Assembly: GCA_019925105.1 (NCBI GenBank)
Contig: JAHGAU010000023.1
Span: forward strand, 434,001-498,000
DNA length: 64,000 nt
Reading direction: 5' to 3'
From: Niebla homalea
Lineage: Eukaryota > Ascomycota > Lecanoromycetes > Lecanorales > Ramalinaceae
The position numbers and the translations under genes are program-made. The notes below the pieces were generated by a model that was not told the DNA's origin, searched no databases, and saw only the letters and a list, made by a program, of their open reading frames with translations. Shown here piece after piece: positions 39,441-50,360 of the stretch (the first letter of the stretch is position 1; the number at the start of each line of letters is the position of its first letter).

Positions 39441-39544
39441 GGAAGTAAATATTTCTCCTAAATAGGCTTAGCGGCTCGCTTAATATTAAAAATAGTAAAT
39501 TTTATACTTAAAATAAATAAACATCGCGTTACTTAAGGATTATA

Positions 39545-39690
39545 TTTTTGCCACCGGTATCTCAGCATTTCCCGGTCCCATACCGGCGGTATAGGGACGG
39601 TACGGGAACTGAATATACCCTTATACCGTACCGGCCGCTATGGGATGACCATAATGAATTCCCGTCCCATACCATACCGGTTGGGGGAGT
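39545..39690 (+). repeat. GC-rich CCGGTA-repeat block, inverted relative of 50370-50515
   Basis: Contains GCCACCGGTATCTCAGCATT, then CCCGGT and several copies of TACCGG / GGTACGGG in both orientations. The block at 50370-50515 read on the minus strand starts GCTACTGGTATCTTAATATT, then CCCGGT: identical once C/T and G/A changes are allowed. It resembles subterminal repeats of a DNA transposon end. The 63-codon open frame here is a by-product of base composition. Confidence 0.6.
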
Positions 39691-40480
39691 AAAAATTATA
39701 ACCTTACGTAACCTTCTTATTTTAAAGCTCCGTTATTAAATTGCGGATAACTTTATTCCTTTATTATATCGTTAATTTATTGGTCGTTTACGTTAATATA
39801 ATCTTAATATATATTAAGTTAAAAACTTTAAATCTTTATTTAAATTGACTTAAATAAAATATGGGACGATAGTAATAATCTTAAAAAAATCAATCAAAAT
39901 GAATTTAAGGTTTATAATGATAAATATCCGGATTACTTTAAAGTTAAAGTAAAAAAGTATAAATTTTATTTTAAATATCTTAAGTTTAATTATAAATTAA
40001 ATAGTAAAGGAGTACCCTATAATAGCTCCGTACTAATTTTATATAATAAAGTTAGGAGGGTCCTGGATATTTAAAATTAAAGTAATATTTAAAGAGTCCG
40101 TTATTAAGGAAGCCTGCTTTAATAATGTTCGATTCTTTAATAAAAAAGCTATAGTAATAACGGTAATAGCTATTTACCCTATATTAAGCCCTTTTTTAGT
40201 TAAAAAGTATACGACTTAATTATTTATCGGAGAATGCGTTAATCGACTTAATTCCCGTCGAGTTTTTCTCGGTTTTTTTATGATTACACCGGTATAAATA
40301 CCATTTTAAATTCGATATATATCTTAAACGGCCTTTAATACTTAATAATTACGCTTAAATATAATAATTACGATATACTTAAGGCTTTATCTAAATGATA
40401 GCTTACCCTAAGGATGGTATTAATAATAATACATATAGTAAATAGCTCGCAAAAGCTTACCGTGATAAAGGGGGGGATCG
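39691..40480. other. AT-rich RIPed spacer
   Basis: No frame, motif or repeat recognised. RIPed throughout. Confidence 0.5.
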
Positions 40481-40653
40481 TATTATAGTTTTAAGTGGCC
40501 TTACTCCCATACTCGGCCTACTTGCCTTATAAGGACTAGCTCCCGGGGGGGCTTGGCGCATATACCTACCATAAGTGGACCACCTGTATTATAGCTACCT
40601 TCATAGCTATTATTCATTCATTACTAGGACCTATTTACTCCAGTACCCTGACA
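40481..40653 (+). repeat. Diverged relic LTR of the TRIM family
   Basis: Ends CCAGTACCCTGACA and shares CTTGGCGCATATACC with the TRIM LTRs (CTTGGCGCGTACCC), at a similar distance from the end. The left edge is guessed at TATTATAG. No target duplication is visible. Confidence 0.45.
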
Positions 40654-41301
40654 ATTTCCTTCCTTAAGAGATTTATTTAAATACGGATCGAAATATCCTA
40701 AATTAATAACGTTTTATCGTAAATCACTATTAAAAGATAAATTATAATTATTCTATCCTTAATTATTATTATTCTTTTTAAGATCATTACCTGGAATTCC
40801 TTTATTACCGTCCGAATTATATATATTAAAACGTTTATCCAGGACGTTCTTAATAATATAATTAATTATAATTATAAAGACTTTTATATTTATACTTTTA
40901 AAGTTATTTTTATTATTATTTAAAGTTATGTCCTTTTAAGTAGAACGTTATTTTAAAGGCGGATTACCTTTTTTAAACTTTAATTATTACCCAAATTAAC
41001 ATTATTTACTAAGAATAAGGTTAATTAAATATTTATAGAAAATTTCTTTAATAAACGTTTCAGTACTTACCGTCGGTTACCTAAATAACAGTTGTTTAAA
41101 TATAAAGGATAAATAAATAACGAATAAAGAATTCTATTACGTTAATATACATCCTAACTACTTTTTAATAAGCAAGTTTATCTATTATTTAATTAATTAA
41201 ATAATCAGAACGCTTTTATAAAGTAAAATATAAAAGTAAAGGTCCGTTACGTAATATTTAAGATATTTATCTAGAAAACGGATAACAATTTATTATATAT
41301 T
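40654..41301. other. AT-rich RIPed spacer
   Basis: No gene or repeat seen apart from the tandem array that follows. Confidence 0.5.
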
Positions 41302-41433
41302 ATAACGTTTAAGTAAGGTATTTATAACGTTTAAGTAAGGTATTTATAACGTTTAAGTAAGGTATTTATAACGTTTAAGTAAGGTATTTATAACGTTTAA
41401 GTAAGGTATTTATAACGTTTAAGTAAGGTATTT
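41302..41433. repeat. 22-bp tandem repeat, six perfect copies
   Basis: The unit begins ATAACGTTTAAGTAAGG and ends TATTT; copies start at 41302, 41324, 41346, 41368, 41390 and 41412. All six are identical, so the expansion or homogenisation postdates the surrounding point mutations. Confidence 0.95.
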
Positions 41434-42480
41434 ATACAGGTAATTATTTAAATAAAGGTTTATTTCTTTAAACGCTTAAATTTAAAACGTAAGTTTAAGT
41501 ATTGGCTATTTAACGGATAAATAAAACTTATGTTATTTAATATTAAATTAAACGTTATGTTCCTAGGATACTAAATATATTAAATAAATAATATTAATTA
41601 TCCTTGAATAAGGGAAGTAATTATTTAACAGAATTATAATAAATAAAAATAAAAAGGAAAAAAAATATTGAAGGATTTTTAAACTAAAAAATAAATAATA
41701 ATTTCCTTAAGAAGCTTTCTGTTTTTTACTTATTAAGAAAAGGGTATTCTTAACCGGATAACGTTCTTAAGTAATTAATAATTAATTAAATTTCTTTAAC
41801 GCTTAAATAATAACGATAATATTAATTTAAAAAAGGAATTTTATATTTATTATAATTACCAATTTAATAAAGACGTAATAAATAAACGACCTATTCTATA
41901 TACCGTATAAAGAATATTTAAAGAAATGAATATCCCTTTAAACGGGTATTTCATTATTATAAGTATAAAATAATAACTATCGCTATAGTTATAATATATT
42001 ATTACGGATAAAAGATAAAAAGATCGCTTTATCTTAAGGTATTAAATTAATTAAGGATCGTTTATCCTATAAATAAGGATAAGGACGATTAAATATTAAA
42101 AAATAATTAATAATATTTATAGTAATTATTATTATTAATTGAAACGGTAAAACCATAAGTATTTAAGTATATAATATATTTAAAAATAACATTATTTAAA
42201 AATAAACGAGAGAATGAAATATAATCCTCGTTTTACGTAAAAGACAATATCCTATATTAAATACATCTTTATCCTATCTATAAGCTATATCCTATAGTAG
42301 TTGCTGTACCGTATTAAATATATATAATATCCGAGGATAAAAACCGTATCAAATATATATTTACAATAGAAATTTCCTTAATTCCGCTGTTTCTATATAA
42401 TATTTAATTTATTACGTAAATTTAATTTATACTGAAGGTTCTACGCTTAAACGTATAAGTACCGTAGCCGTAAAAACCAC
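41434..42480. other. AT-rich region with one decayed reading frame
   Basis: At 41850-42110 (+) one frame reads, between stops explainable from Gln/Trp codons, as a plausible protein segment (QFNKDVINKRPILYTV, RIFKEMNIPLNGYFI). I cannot assign a family. The rest, to the sharp composition change near 42480, shows no gene. Confidence 0.35.
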
Positions 42481-44125
42481 AAGTTTAACCGAAAAGGGTT
42501 AACTGCCACGGCAGGCTAACCCGGAGGGGCTTAGTGGGCGGCGAAGCCGTCATATACGCTCTGAGGGACTGACATCTTAACCCAATCGGAACCTCCACAC
42601 TGGCATTTCCAGGAACCGTGGCCTTACGACCAGTAGTGACTGTCTCGATAACTTTTCATGACTATCCATGCGGCTTACCTCCTCGAGACTCCTCTAGATG
42701 ATCTATTGATTCCGTAGTCTCAGGATTGCAAGCTAGGTGCTAATGCTTTCTTGTGTGAATCTCTTCAAAACGACATTATCCCAAGCTGCAGCAGACGCAG
42801 CGATCAGAAGCCTTTCAGGATTGATGGCTAGTAGTCAATTTCTTCTTAGACATCCCTATTCGATTAAGGTAAACACAATTCAAATGTAGAAAACCATGTT
42901 TACACACAAAGATATTCGTAACTTAAGGCCTTGGGAAGAAGACCATTCGCTGCTGAAAGGATAAGATTGGACATAATTCACGCCATCGGGTATAGATCAG
43001 TACGCCCTCCATTGTCGCAGACATATAGTATAGGTCATTGCGTTCAATACCGCCAGGTGAGATGTTGCAACAGACTCGTCTATCCTCACCTGGTCGCTAG
43101 CTGTCAGTTCACTCAAAGGACCACCGCTAGAAGGGCTACCATCTGGGGCATCACTTGGGGGACAACACTAAAATGTCTAAACCCTCTTTCAGTCACATCA
43201 GGTGTTCGCTTTATTTCGATTGGGCGACATGCGACTTTCACGAATTTGAACTTCGGAAGATTCATTACTTCGTGTCATCCTTCATTCAATGTGGAAGCTA
43301 TCCTCTATTCCAGCCTTATCCTCACGATGGGACCGCGCTCGAACATGATATAAGTCGATGCTTGCCAGGAATTCAAACGGCCGCGTCTCAATCATTTATA
43401 GTGGACCGGCATTAGTTGAGCACATGTCCCTAGTCACACCCGGCATTCGTGCTACAAAATGATGCGATAGGGAAGGTAATCAGGCTAATGTCGTAGTCCG
43501 CTAATTTGAGGATTTCCCCTTAATTCGAGGTGAGCATATGCTATCAAACACTCCCTATTGCCTGTCCTGTGGCGGAGGAAGGAAGGAAACATTCATCAGT
43601 GGGTTACGTAAACGCAAAGGGTAGAATTCGGAAAGAGCACTTCCATGGTACCATTTGATATACGCAATACCTACTTAATAGATGATGCGTTCGCTGCAAT
43701 CGAAGAAATAAATAGACTCTGCGTGATGTTGAGTTTTGAAAAAGGCTGGCCTTCATGCCGAGATGGCGGCGTTTGCATTAATTGATGTACACAATAGAAT
43801 CTTCATGAACGAATGTGAAGTGTCACATTCATGATTATCGTATGTCACACAATGCCGGTCGGAATGAATGCGACCTGCGACTGTGCGGTGTCCTGAACGA
43901 CGCGTAATATTTAAGAAATGACTTGAGAGATGACGATCATGGCACCCAGCTATTGGTGTAGTGGTCATACAAATAATACTCATGAACACATATCTACCTA
44001 CTTTTGCATACCGCATAGTCAATGAGAGAGCTGAAACCGCGACTCAATTGCCATCAAAGCCACCAACGCTATGGCCTCATAATGGACTTACTAATCTACA
44101 GCCCCACTGTTGCGAATCCTTGCCT
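42481..44125. other. Non-RIPed island, 5' part, no confident gene
   Basis: Base composition switches abruptly to near-balanced with normal CA and TG frequencies. The left edge carries an imperfect inverted repeat GGGTTAACTGCC / GGCAGGCTAACCC (42508-42534). Longer open frames (42931-43353 and 43155-43415) start at TTG and show no coding character. Possibly promoter or 3' flank of the secreted-protein gene, or a fully decayed gene. Confidence 0.5.
43645..43785 (+). CDS. Possible small Cys-containing ORF, 46 aa
   Basis: ATG-started frame of 46 residues with a mixed acidic/hydrophobic composition (AFAAIEEINRLC) and three cysteines (C26, C38, C44), ending GGVCIN. The frame is open upstream to 43612. 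There is no signal peptide and no recognised domain, but intron-linked exons cannot be excluded. It is more protein-like than the neighbouring frames. Low confidence; it could be chance. Confidence 0.15.
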   Translation: MVPFDIRNTYLIDDAFAAIEEINRLCVMLSFEKGWPSCRDGGVCIN

Positions 44126-45001
44126 TCAGAACGCCTGGATTGAAAAAGGTTTCACATTCGATCCCGAAACTTTCCCCGCGGCTTGCAGAACATTGGTCGC
44201 GTTTGTAAGAGATGCCTCATGGAATGAGGCGTAATCTGCAAACACGTATTGCGATCATCAGTTACCTCTACTGAAACAAGCCTCATTGCATTATCATTTG
44301 AAGGCCAGGCATGAACACATACCTGTCGGATGTCCTGTGGAGCACGCATACACACTCCACGTGATAGCCGTCTCGTACTGGAAGATGGACTCGCTCTGCA
44401 ACGTGACCCAGTAGGCGGATGAGGAGCCTTTGGCCGTTTTGAATGGGGTGATCAGTTCGAACTTCTCGATGAAAGAGCCGCTCGGATGGGACCCAAATTC
44501 TGTCAACTGATTTTTCATAATTTATTAGATCATAGCTAGTAAGAATTGGATGCCTTTGCTGAAGGGAAGAAAAATTGCGACCAGGGATGATGTCCCGTGC
44601 TGGAAAATGTGGATACGAGGCTTACCTCTTCTGTGAAATTGTAGGTACCTCCACTGGCACTGCGGGTCGAGCCGGGTTTGTTGTCGGGACCGTGGGTAGC
44701 GAAGGGGAGACCGCCTTCCCAGGCGGTATTAAAGACTATGAGACAAATGTGAGCTTTCGTCTTCTCTCCCACGAAAACCTTTTCGAAGGTAACAAGTGTT
44801 TGTGGTACACCAACAGTCTGAAATCAGAGCTCTGACATCGGTAGCCGCGGCACCGATGACGGCGAAGGTGACCGACTGTTCATACGAATAGCCGGAGGGA
44901 CAGCTGCAGGGCGTGGGGGAGGTAGATGAGCAGGCTGGTAAGGATGCGAGTGCGGTTGGAGCCAAAAGAGCTGCTTTGATGAGATGGGTTGAGAGCTTCA
45001 T
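44126..45001 (-). CDS. Secreted protein of unknown function, 196 aa, four exons
   Basis: The ATG at 45001 opens a Sec signal peptide (MKLSTHLIKAALLAPTALAS, likely cleaved after an Ala-x-Ala near residue 19-20). Exons: 45001-44815, 44735-44626, 44506-44323, 44235-44126 (TGA). Introns of 79, 119 and 87 nt end in TAG or CAG; donors are GTTGGT (weak), GTAAGC and GTATGT. Phases agree and the spliced frame is uninterrupted (591 nt). The mature protein has four cysteines (24, 32, 34, 154), a PCSCPSGY N-terminus, aromatic-rich blocks (FFNTAWEGGLPFATHGPDN, YWVTLQSES, ETAITWSVYACSTGHP) and N-glycosylation sequons at N95 and N172. It resembles conserved fungal secreted hypothetical proteins; I cannot name the family. 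No RIP-type stops. Alone among dead transposons, so effector-like by context (inference). Confidence 0.8.
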
Positions 45002-45093
45002 AGTGATTTAGATTGGAGGTTGAAGATGGTGCTAGGATAGAATACTAGATGTAAATAAAAGAATTGTGATTGGCAAGGACAGAGGGTGCAGGG

Positions 45094-45106
45094 TATATCT
45101 TATATG
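45094..45106 (-). promoter_or_regulatory. TATA-like element upstream of the secreted-protein gene
   Basis: CATATAAGATATA on the minus strand about 95 bases before the ATG, followed by a pyrimidine-rich leader. A CCAAT sequence (45073-45069) lies between it and the start, so it is probably not a functional CCAAT box. Assigned by position and consensus only. Confidence 0.35.
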
Positions 45107-45794
45107 GGATGCATTGCGATAGGAATGCAAATTCGTGTGGCATAATAGCTAAGAGTGATTACAGCCAGGCTGGATGTCTGACTAAGACGGAAGGGCAGCG
45201 GCAGTATTGCTGAATTCAGCAGACGTGATGTCAGCCTCACATTCAGTCAGCGAGTGCCATCATCTAGCACCGGCCGAAGATGATGTGGGACTCGGCGGAA
45301 CATAGGATTGAGGCAATTATTTTCATCTTTGGTTCTGCTGTGCACAGTCTTAGCGGCGTGGTATACGGCGGACGAAAGCTGACTGGCTCAATATTCTTTT
45401 TCCGTATAGACCTCACGTGTTATTAAGGTACCTTATCGGAAAGTCACGGTTCCCCCGAAGTAGGATCCGATCTGATTGAATATACATTGAATATAGGAAA
45501 TGAGATACAGGGTCCAGAAAGTGTGATTCGAGGAGTGGAGCTCGAAAGTAAGAGAGGGGATGAATTTTGACACACCCCGGGCACTTAGTGTTTTGACCGA
45601 GCTGCTAACAATAGTGTCCGCACTTGACAGCTACTGCGGTATCAGGCAAAAGTTTTAATAGTACGCGCTAAATTAGTCGCTTGGCGAGGGATTTTTCATC
45701 TGCTGTTTAAACCTGTTCCTGCTTTGTCATTGCTACCATACTGATTACTATGGAACCCTAGACACCTCCGGAATAACAATTAACACGGGATGGA
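45107..45794. other. Non-RIPed island, upstream flank of the secreted-protein gene
   Basis: Normal composition, no long open frame. It is the likely upstream region of the gene on the minus strand. No motif decisive enough to call. Confidence 0.5.
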
Positions 45795-46440
45795 GTTATT
45801 GACATTCAGTTATTACGCTCCCTTGAATGGACGTACGAAGCTATTCCATATTTTAAACATCCTATTACAGAACGCCAAGTTCAATACGCGTATTCTCGAG
45901 AACGCGTTACACCAAAAAGACGTTCAGGACGCCCTCCTATCCTGACACTTAGCCAAATAAACGAACTAATTGAGTATATTACTTAATCGAAAGCTATAAG
46001 ACGTGAATCTTATGCCTTATTAAGCCAAAATTTCATATATTGGAACGTGAACGAATACGTAATACGCTCTGCCCTTCGCCGTAACGGGTTCGCACGTTAT
46101 ATTGCCCGTCGCTAACCTCCTATCTCTGAAATCAATCGTCAGAAACGGCTAGCTTGGGCACATAAACACCTCAATTGGGTATAAGAACAGTGGGATACGA
46201 TATTCTGGACTGATAAAACACGGGTTATGGGAGGCAAACATACACGTACCTGGGTTATAAGACGCTCCGGTGAAGAGCTAGACCCTACGTTTATTACTGA
46301 GAAATAACAGAAAAAACAGGGTTGGATATTTTGGGCCGGTTTTAAGGGTATTACGAAAGGGCCCTGTTTTTTTAAGGAGAAAAAATAGGGTAACGTTACT
46401 TACCGCTAAATTAAGAGCGACCTATATATTAATATAAATA
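45795..46440 (+). pseudogene. Tc1/mariner-type transposase relic
   Basis: From about 45801 one frame reads with few stops as a Tc1/mariner-family transposase. An N-terminal helix-turn-helix part includes SGRPPILT. The central part has RRNGFARYIARR, then RLAWAHKHLNW, and the first catalytic block DTIFWTDKTRV (Asp present). A GWIFWAGFKG/KGPCFF segment matches the family's VMVWG-type block. Stops replace Gln/Trp codons, consistent with RIP. The C-terminal part with the remaining catalytic acids is missing after about 46440, so the copy is truncated. It is less RIPed than its neighbours. Confidence 0.7.
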
Positions 46441-46471
46441 ACTTTAAATTAATCGGTGAACGTAATATTAT

Positions 46472-46674
46472 TGTCAGGGGCTCAGGTAAGGTGGTTCTGA
46501 ACATAAGTGAATTCTAACTATGTAGGTATAGCATATAAAGGGATTGCAGATATTATGTAGAGTGTATAGGACGCTTTACCCAATAAGGTAAAGTGTCCAG
46601 AATAAGCGAAACGCTAAGCCCTAAAGCCGCATGCACACAGCTGCATGCTATGAGCAAGTGATGGTTCCCTGACA
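46472..46674 (+). repeat. Solo LTR or small TIR element with ATTAT target duplication
   Basis: 203 bp with perfect 8-bp ends TGTCAGGG ... CCCTGACA and flanking ATTAT duplications (46467-46471, 46675-46679). Unmutated composition. The CCCTGACA end is shared with the TRIM LTRs, but the interior differs. The 5-bp duplication favours a solo LTR. Confidence 0.8.
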
Positions 46675-46679
46675 ATTAT

Positions 46680-49600
46680 TAACCTTAATAGGGAAAACGT
46701 AAAAATCGGTTAAGGAAACGGAAATGTATATAAAAGTTAAAAAAACGGTAATATATTTAACAGAACTTCCTTATCTTAATTATGAAAATTAAATCGATTT
46801 TTTTATAAAATAAATAATAAAGCTATTAAATAAAGTGATTAATGTAATAGTTCCGATAATAAAGTTATCTTAAAAAGTTAAAACTTATTAAAATAAAAAA
46901 TATGTAATAATAATTATAAAAGTAAAAATATTAATTAAATAAATTATTAAATATGAAAATTAAGAAACGTTTATATAATTAAAAAAAACTTAAAAAGATA
47001 AAGAGAAAATTATTAAAAAAGTTAAATAAATATAGTTCCGGTCAATAATTTATAATTTAATTATTTCCTTCCGTAGAATAGGAAAGTTATTAAAGTACGG
47101 TAAAAAGTAAAACAGGAAACTAAAATTTATCTTTAAACTCTTATTTCTTATGAGGTCCAATAATATAATAATTAATACCTTTAATAAAAAAATTAAGGCC
47201 CTTAAAAAGGCTTTCTTCCCTCCTTTATTAAATACCGATTTAACGGATATTAAAACAGCTATGTATTTTAATTTAATAGATATAATAAAAAAATAACCTC
47301 AAAAATAATAATTAAAGCAATTAATAAATTAAAAAATTTTAAAGTTTTTAAATCAGACGGAATCTTAAATAAGTTCTTATTAATAATAAAATTATTATTT
47401 AAGAAAGTTTTTACTTATTTATTTTAAGTTTATTTTAAAGTTAATTATTACTTTTATAAATTTAAAGAGGTTAAAATGATTATCTTTAAGAAATTAATTA
47501 AGTTGGATTATTTAAAAATAAAAGCTTATAAGTTAATTATATTCCTTTATACGTTAAAAAGTTTTAAAAACGGTAATTATAAAGATTTTTAATAATTACG
47601 TGGAAAAATATAAGCTTTTCCTTAATTAATAAAAAAATATAAAAAGAAAAAGGTTAATAAAAAGTTAAAAACGACCTTAAAAAGTTTAATTAATAACGTA
47701 TATACGATATAAAGCTAAAAAAGGAAAAATATAATAAGCCTTTTTTTATTAAATATTACGGAAGTTTTTACTAGAATAAATTACTATAAATTATTATATA
47801 ACTTATAAAAAAAAGGACATTATTTTTCCTTATAAAATAAATTAAAAGTTTTCAAATAATGAAGTAATATTAATTATTTTAAAATAAAAAATAAACTTAA
47901 TAAAGCCTATTATAATTAAAATCCCCCAAAAATTATTTATTTGTTTTATTTTATTTTTATTCTTTAACGGCTTATTAATTAAGGAATTAATTAAATTAAA
48001 ATAAAGTTATAAAATTTATTTATAATAAATAAAAATATATAAGGCTTAATTTATATTATATAATTAAAAGCTTAAAATTATATAACATAATAATTATAAT
48101 AAATTTAAATAAGATTATAACAAAATCGGAAGTTAATATTAAAATCCTTAACCTTTAAATTAATAAGAAATTTAATTAAAAAATTATATAAAAAAGGTTT
48201 AAAGGAAAATAATTTCTTAAAATTTTTTTTTATATATTTTATAACGTTAACGCAAAACGTTACTTTATAAAAGGTTACAGTTATTTATTAAACAATAATA
48301 AATTAGTTCTAATATATATAATAATTATTTAATATACTTTTAAAGGTATCTTTAAGTATAAAAAAAAACTTGTTTAATAATTATAAAAAGTTTAAAATTA
48401 ATATTTAAGAATAATTATTAATATATATAGAATAAATTTTATTTGAATATTAAAATTTAAAGTTTTAATATTATCAATTAAGCTGTTTTTTAATTAAATA
48501 ATTATTTAAATAAAACTTAAGAAAAGTATATATTTAATTATAATTATAAGGAACGGATAAATCCGATTAAATTTTAAGAAATCCCGGATAAAAAAGGGTA
48601 AAATAAAATATTTACCCTTTTTATTAAAATAAAATATTTACCCTTTTTATTCAAATAAAATTAAAATAAATTAAAAAAGAAATTAATTCAACTTATATTT
48701 AAAAGGTTAGTTTAAATTTATATAAACTTATACCCGGTATAAAAGAAACGGGAATTAAAAGGATTATAAGGATAAAAACGGAAATAATTATTTTATAAAT
48801 TATATTATAATAGATTAAATATTAACGTATATATAAAAATCGGTCCTTTAAAGGCGATAATACCCAGTTTTAAATAATAAAAAGATTACCAATAAGTATT
48901 TCCGCCGTTATAAGATTATAAAAAAAGGTAATAATACGTTAATAATTTAACTTCGGACGGGTAAAAACGGGTTAATGTATTTCCTCTTTATTACGTATAA
49001 CGGTAGCCGGATAGACATTAATTACGGATCCGGATAAAGGGAATAAGACGCGGTTTACGTATTTATTTTATGTTTATTATTTATGGAGCTTAAAACGGGG
49101 TTAATTAAAAAGGCCGAGATAAATAATTACCATAAAATACTCTCTATAAAGCGAGGTATCCGGACGGTTATAAGGTTTATAATATCTATAAGCTTATTAT
49201 TTTAATTTAACCTTAATAATAAAATAAACGAAATCGCTAAAAACCTTATAAAAAAGGTCCGTTACCAATTAAGGAAAAAAAGGAAAAATAGATACCGGTT
49301 ACGGTAACTATATAAACCGGAAAGTATCTTTTATAATTAAAGAAATAAAATAATAAATACTTATTAAAAGCCCTTTAAAAAACGGCCGTAATAATAAAGT
49401 AAAAAGGTAATTACGATTAAAATAATAATAACATATATACCGATAAAAATATTGAAAAGCGCTATTTAAGAGGTTAATATAAAGTGGACCTATAAAAAGA
49501 CAGAAAAGTAATAGGTTTAAAAATAACCCTTAAAAAGACTTAATCGTAATATTATAAGCTTTCTTTAAAAAAACGTATCAATAAATTATTATTCTTTAAA

Positions 49601-49783
49601 CGGTTAAGGATGCTTTTTATGCTTAAGGACGGCAGTAAAAATTAAGTAAACGCCGGTTTTTTAACCTTAATATTATAAATATAAGGTTTTTACGGTTATT
49701 AATAAGGTTTAATAACCGACTATTAAGGAACGCCGGAATTAACTTAGCTAGATCCGTAGTATAAATTAATCAATCAAGGAATC
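46680..49783 (+). mobile_element. LINE (Tad1/I-type), 5' truncated, RIP-inactivated
   Basis: About 3.1 kb holding ORF2 from just before RT to the C-terminal zinc motif and a 3' UTR ending in AATC-type repeats at about 49770-49783. Its last 140 bp match the short LINE copy ending at 6570. The endonuclease part is absent. The left border with the mariner relic is uncertain (46440-46700). Confidence 0.7.
46700..49640 (+). pseudogene. LINE ORF2 relic: reverse transcriptase and C-terminal Cys motif
   Basis: Order: a linker typical of the endonuclease-RT connection (about 46790-47200), RT start KSDGILNKFL (about 47347-47380; family K-x-P-G-x-DGIxNxFL), KMIIFKKL...DYLKIKAYKLI (about 47475-47540), then the LKSPKNYLFVLFYFYSL segment (about 47920-47965, family GIPQGSPLSPILF). 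The C-terminal NYGSG...RE block (about 49015-49070) corresponds to the conserved CxCG...HxLLxCPLF zinc-binding tail. Frames carry many Q/W-derived stops. It belongs to the non-LTR class that copies itself by target-primed reverse transcription. Confidence 0.7.
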
Positions 49784-50122
49784 AAATATATAACTTAATA
49801 TTTATTTTATAATACTTTTGTTTTTTAAATTTAAACATTTAACCTATAAAAAATATCGTCGTTATTAATAAAAAGACTTCCGGTAATTTATATTTTTAAT
49901 TAAAAAAACTTAAAAGAGGTATTTTAAAAGATATAGGTTATTTTTATAATTCCGTAGATATTTATAACTTAATTAACGGTTAAAACTCCGTTAATATTTA
50001 ACTTTTAATCAATATTTATATTATTATACTTAATAATTCTTTATTTAAAAATTTAATTAAACGTATTTTAGTTAATAATAAATATTCCGTTAAAATTATA
50101 TAATTACGTTATACTCCACATC
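49784..50122. other. AT-rich RIPed spacer
   Basis: No recognisable feature; stops in all frames. Confidence 0.5.
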
Positions 50123-50360
50123 TGTAAATTTATGAACCAGCAGATAAGCACTCTGAGTATAAGCGAGTAGGTTAAGTAGGTTGAGTTTATATCCCCTTTC
50201 ACTTAACCTTTAAGCATTCGCGAATATCCGGCTTATACGTAAGTTTCTTATTTACTGGTAAGTTTTTTTACCTAACGTTTTTTTAATTAAATTACCCCCT
50301 TTAATTACCCCCCCCCTTAAGGAGAAATTATTAGTTATAAGGGTAAATTTTACTTAAATA
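50123..50360 (-). repeat. Dispersed repeat arms B+A, uninterrupted (empty TRIM site)
   Basis: Reverse complement of 39273-39440 (arm B) joined directly to that of 37975-38063 (arm A). The junction near 50260-50285 (GTAAGTTTTTTTACCTAACG) is the pre-insertion form of the site carrying the TRIM at 38064-39272. The C10 tract at 50308-50317 mirrors the G9 tract of arm A. Confidence 0.75.

Noticed and set aside
39548..39739. 63-codon open frame (+)
   Set aside because: Falls in the CCGGTA-repeat block. TTG start and repeat-derived composition.
41302..41433. CRISPR array
   Set aside because: Units are contiguous 22-mers without spacers, and the genome is eukaryotic in character.
42931..43353. 140-codon open frame (+) in the island
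   Set aside because: It starts at TTG, overlaps a second open frame (43155-43415), and has no domain, signal peptide or intron structure.
43155..43415. 86-codon open frame (+)
   Set aside because: TTG start and overlap with another frame. No protein motif recognised.
43753..44022. 89-codon open frame (-) just downstream of the secreted-protein gene
   Set aside because: It lies in the probable 3' flank. The weak hydrophobic stretch is not a convincing signal peptide and there is no other support.
43961..44234. Overlapping plus-strand frames (43961-44143, 44022-44234)
   Set aside because: Overlapping frames in the 3' flank, partly antisense to the terminal exon; no coding character.
44152..44355. 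67-codon open frame (-)
   Set aside because: Alternative frame over exon 4 and intron 3 of the secreted-protein gene.
44575..44835. 86-codon open frame (+)
   Set aside because: Antisense shadow of exon 2 and flanking introns of the secreted-protein gene.
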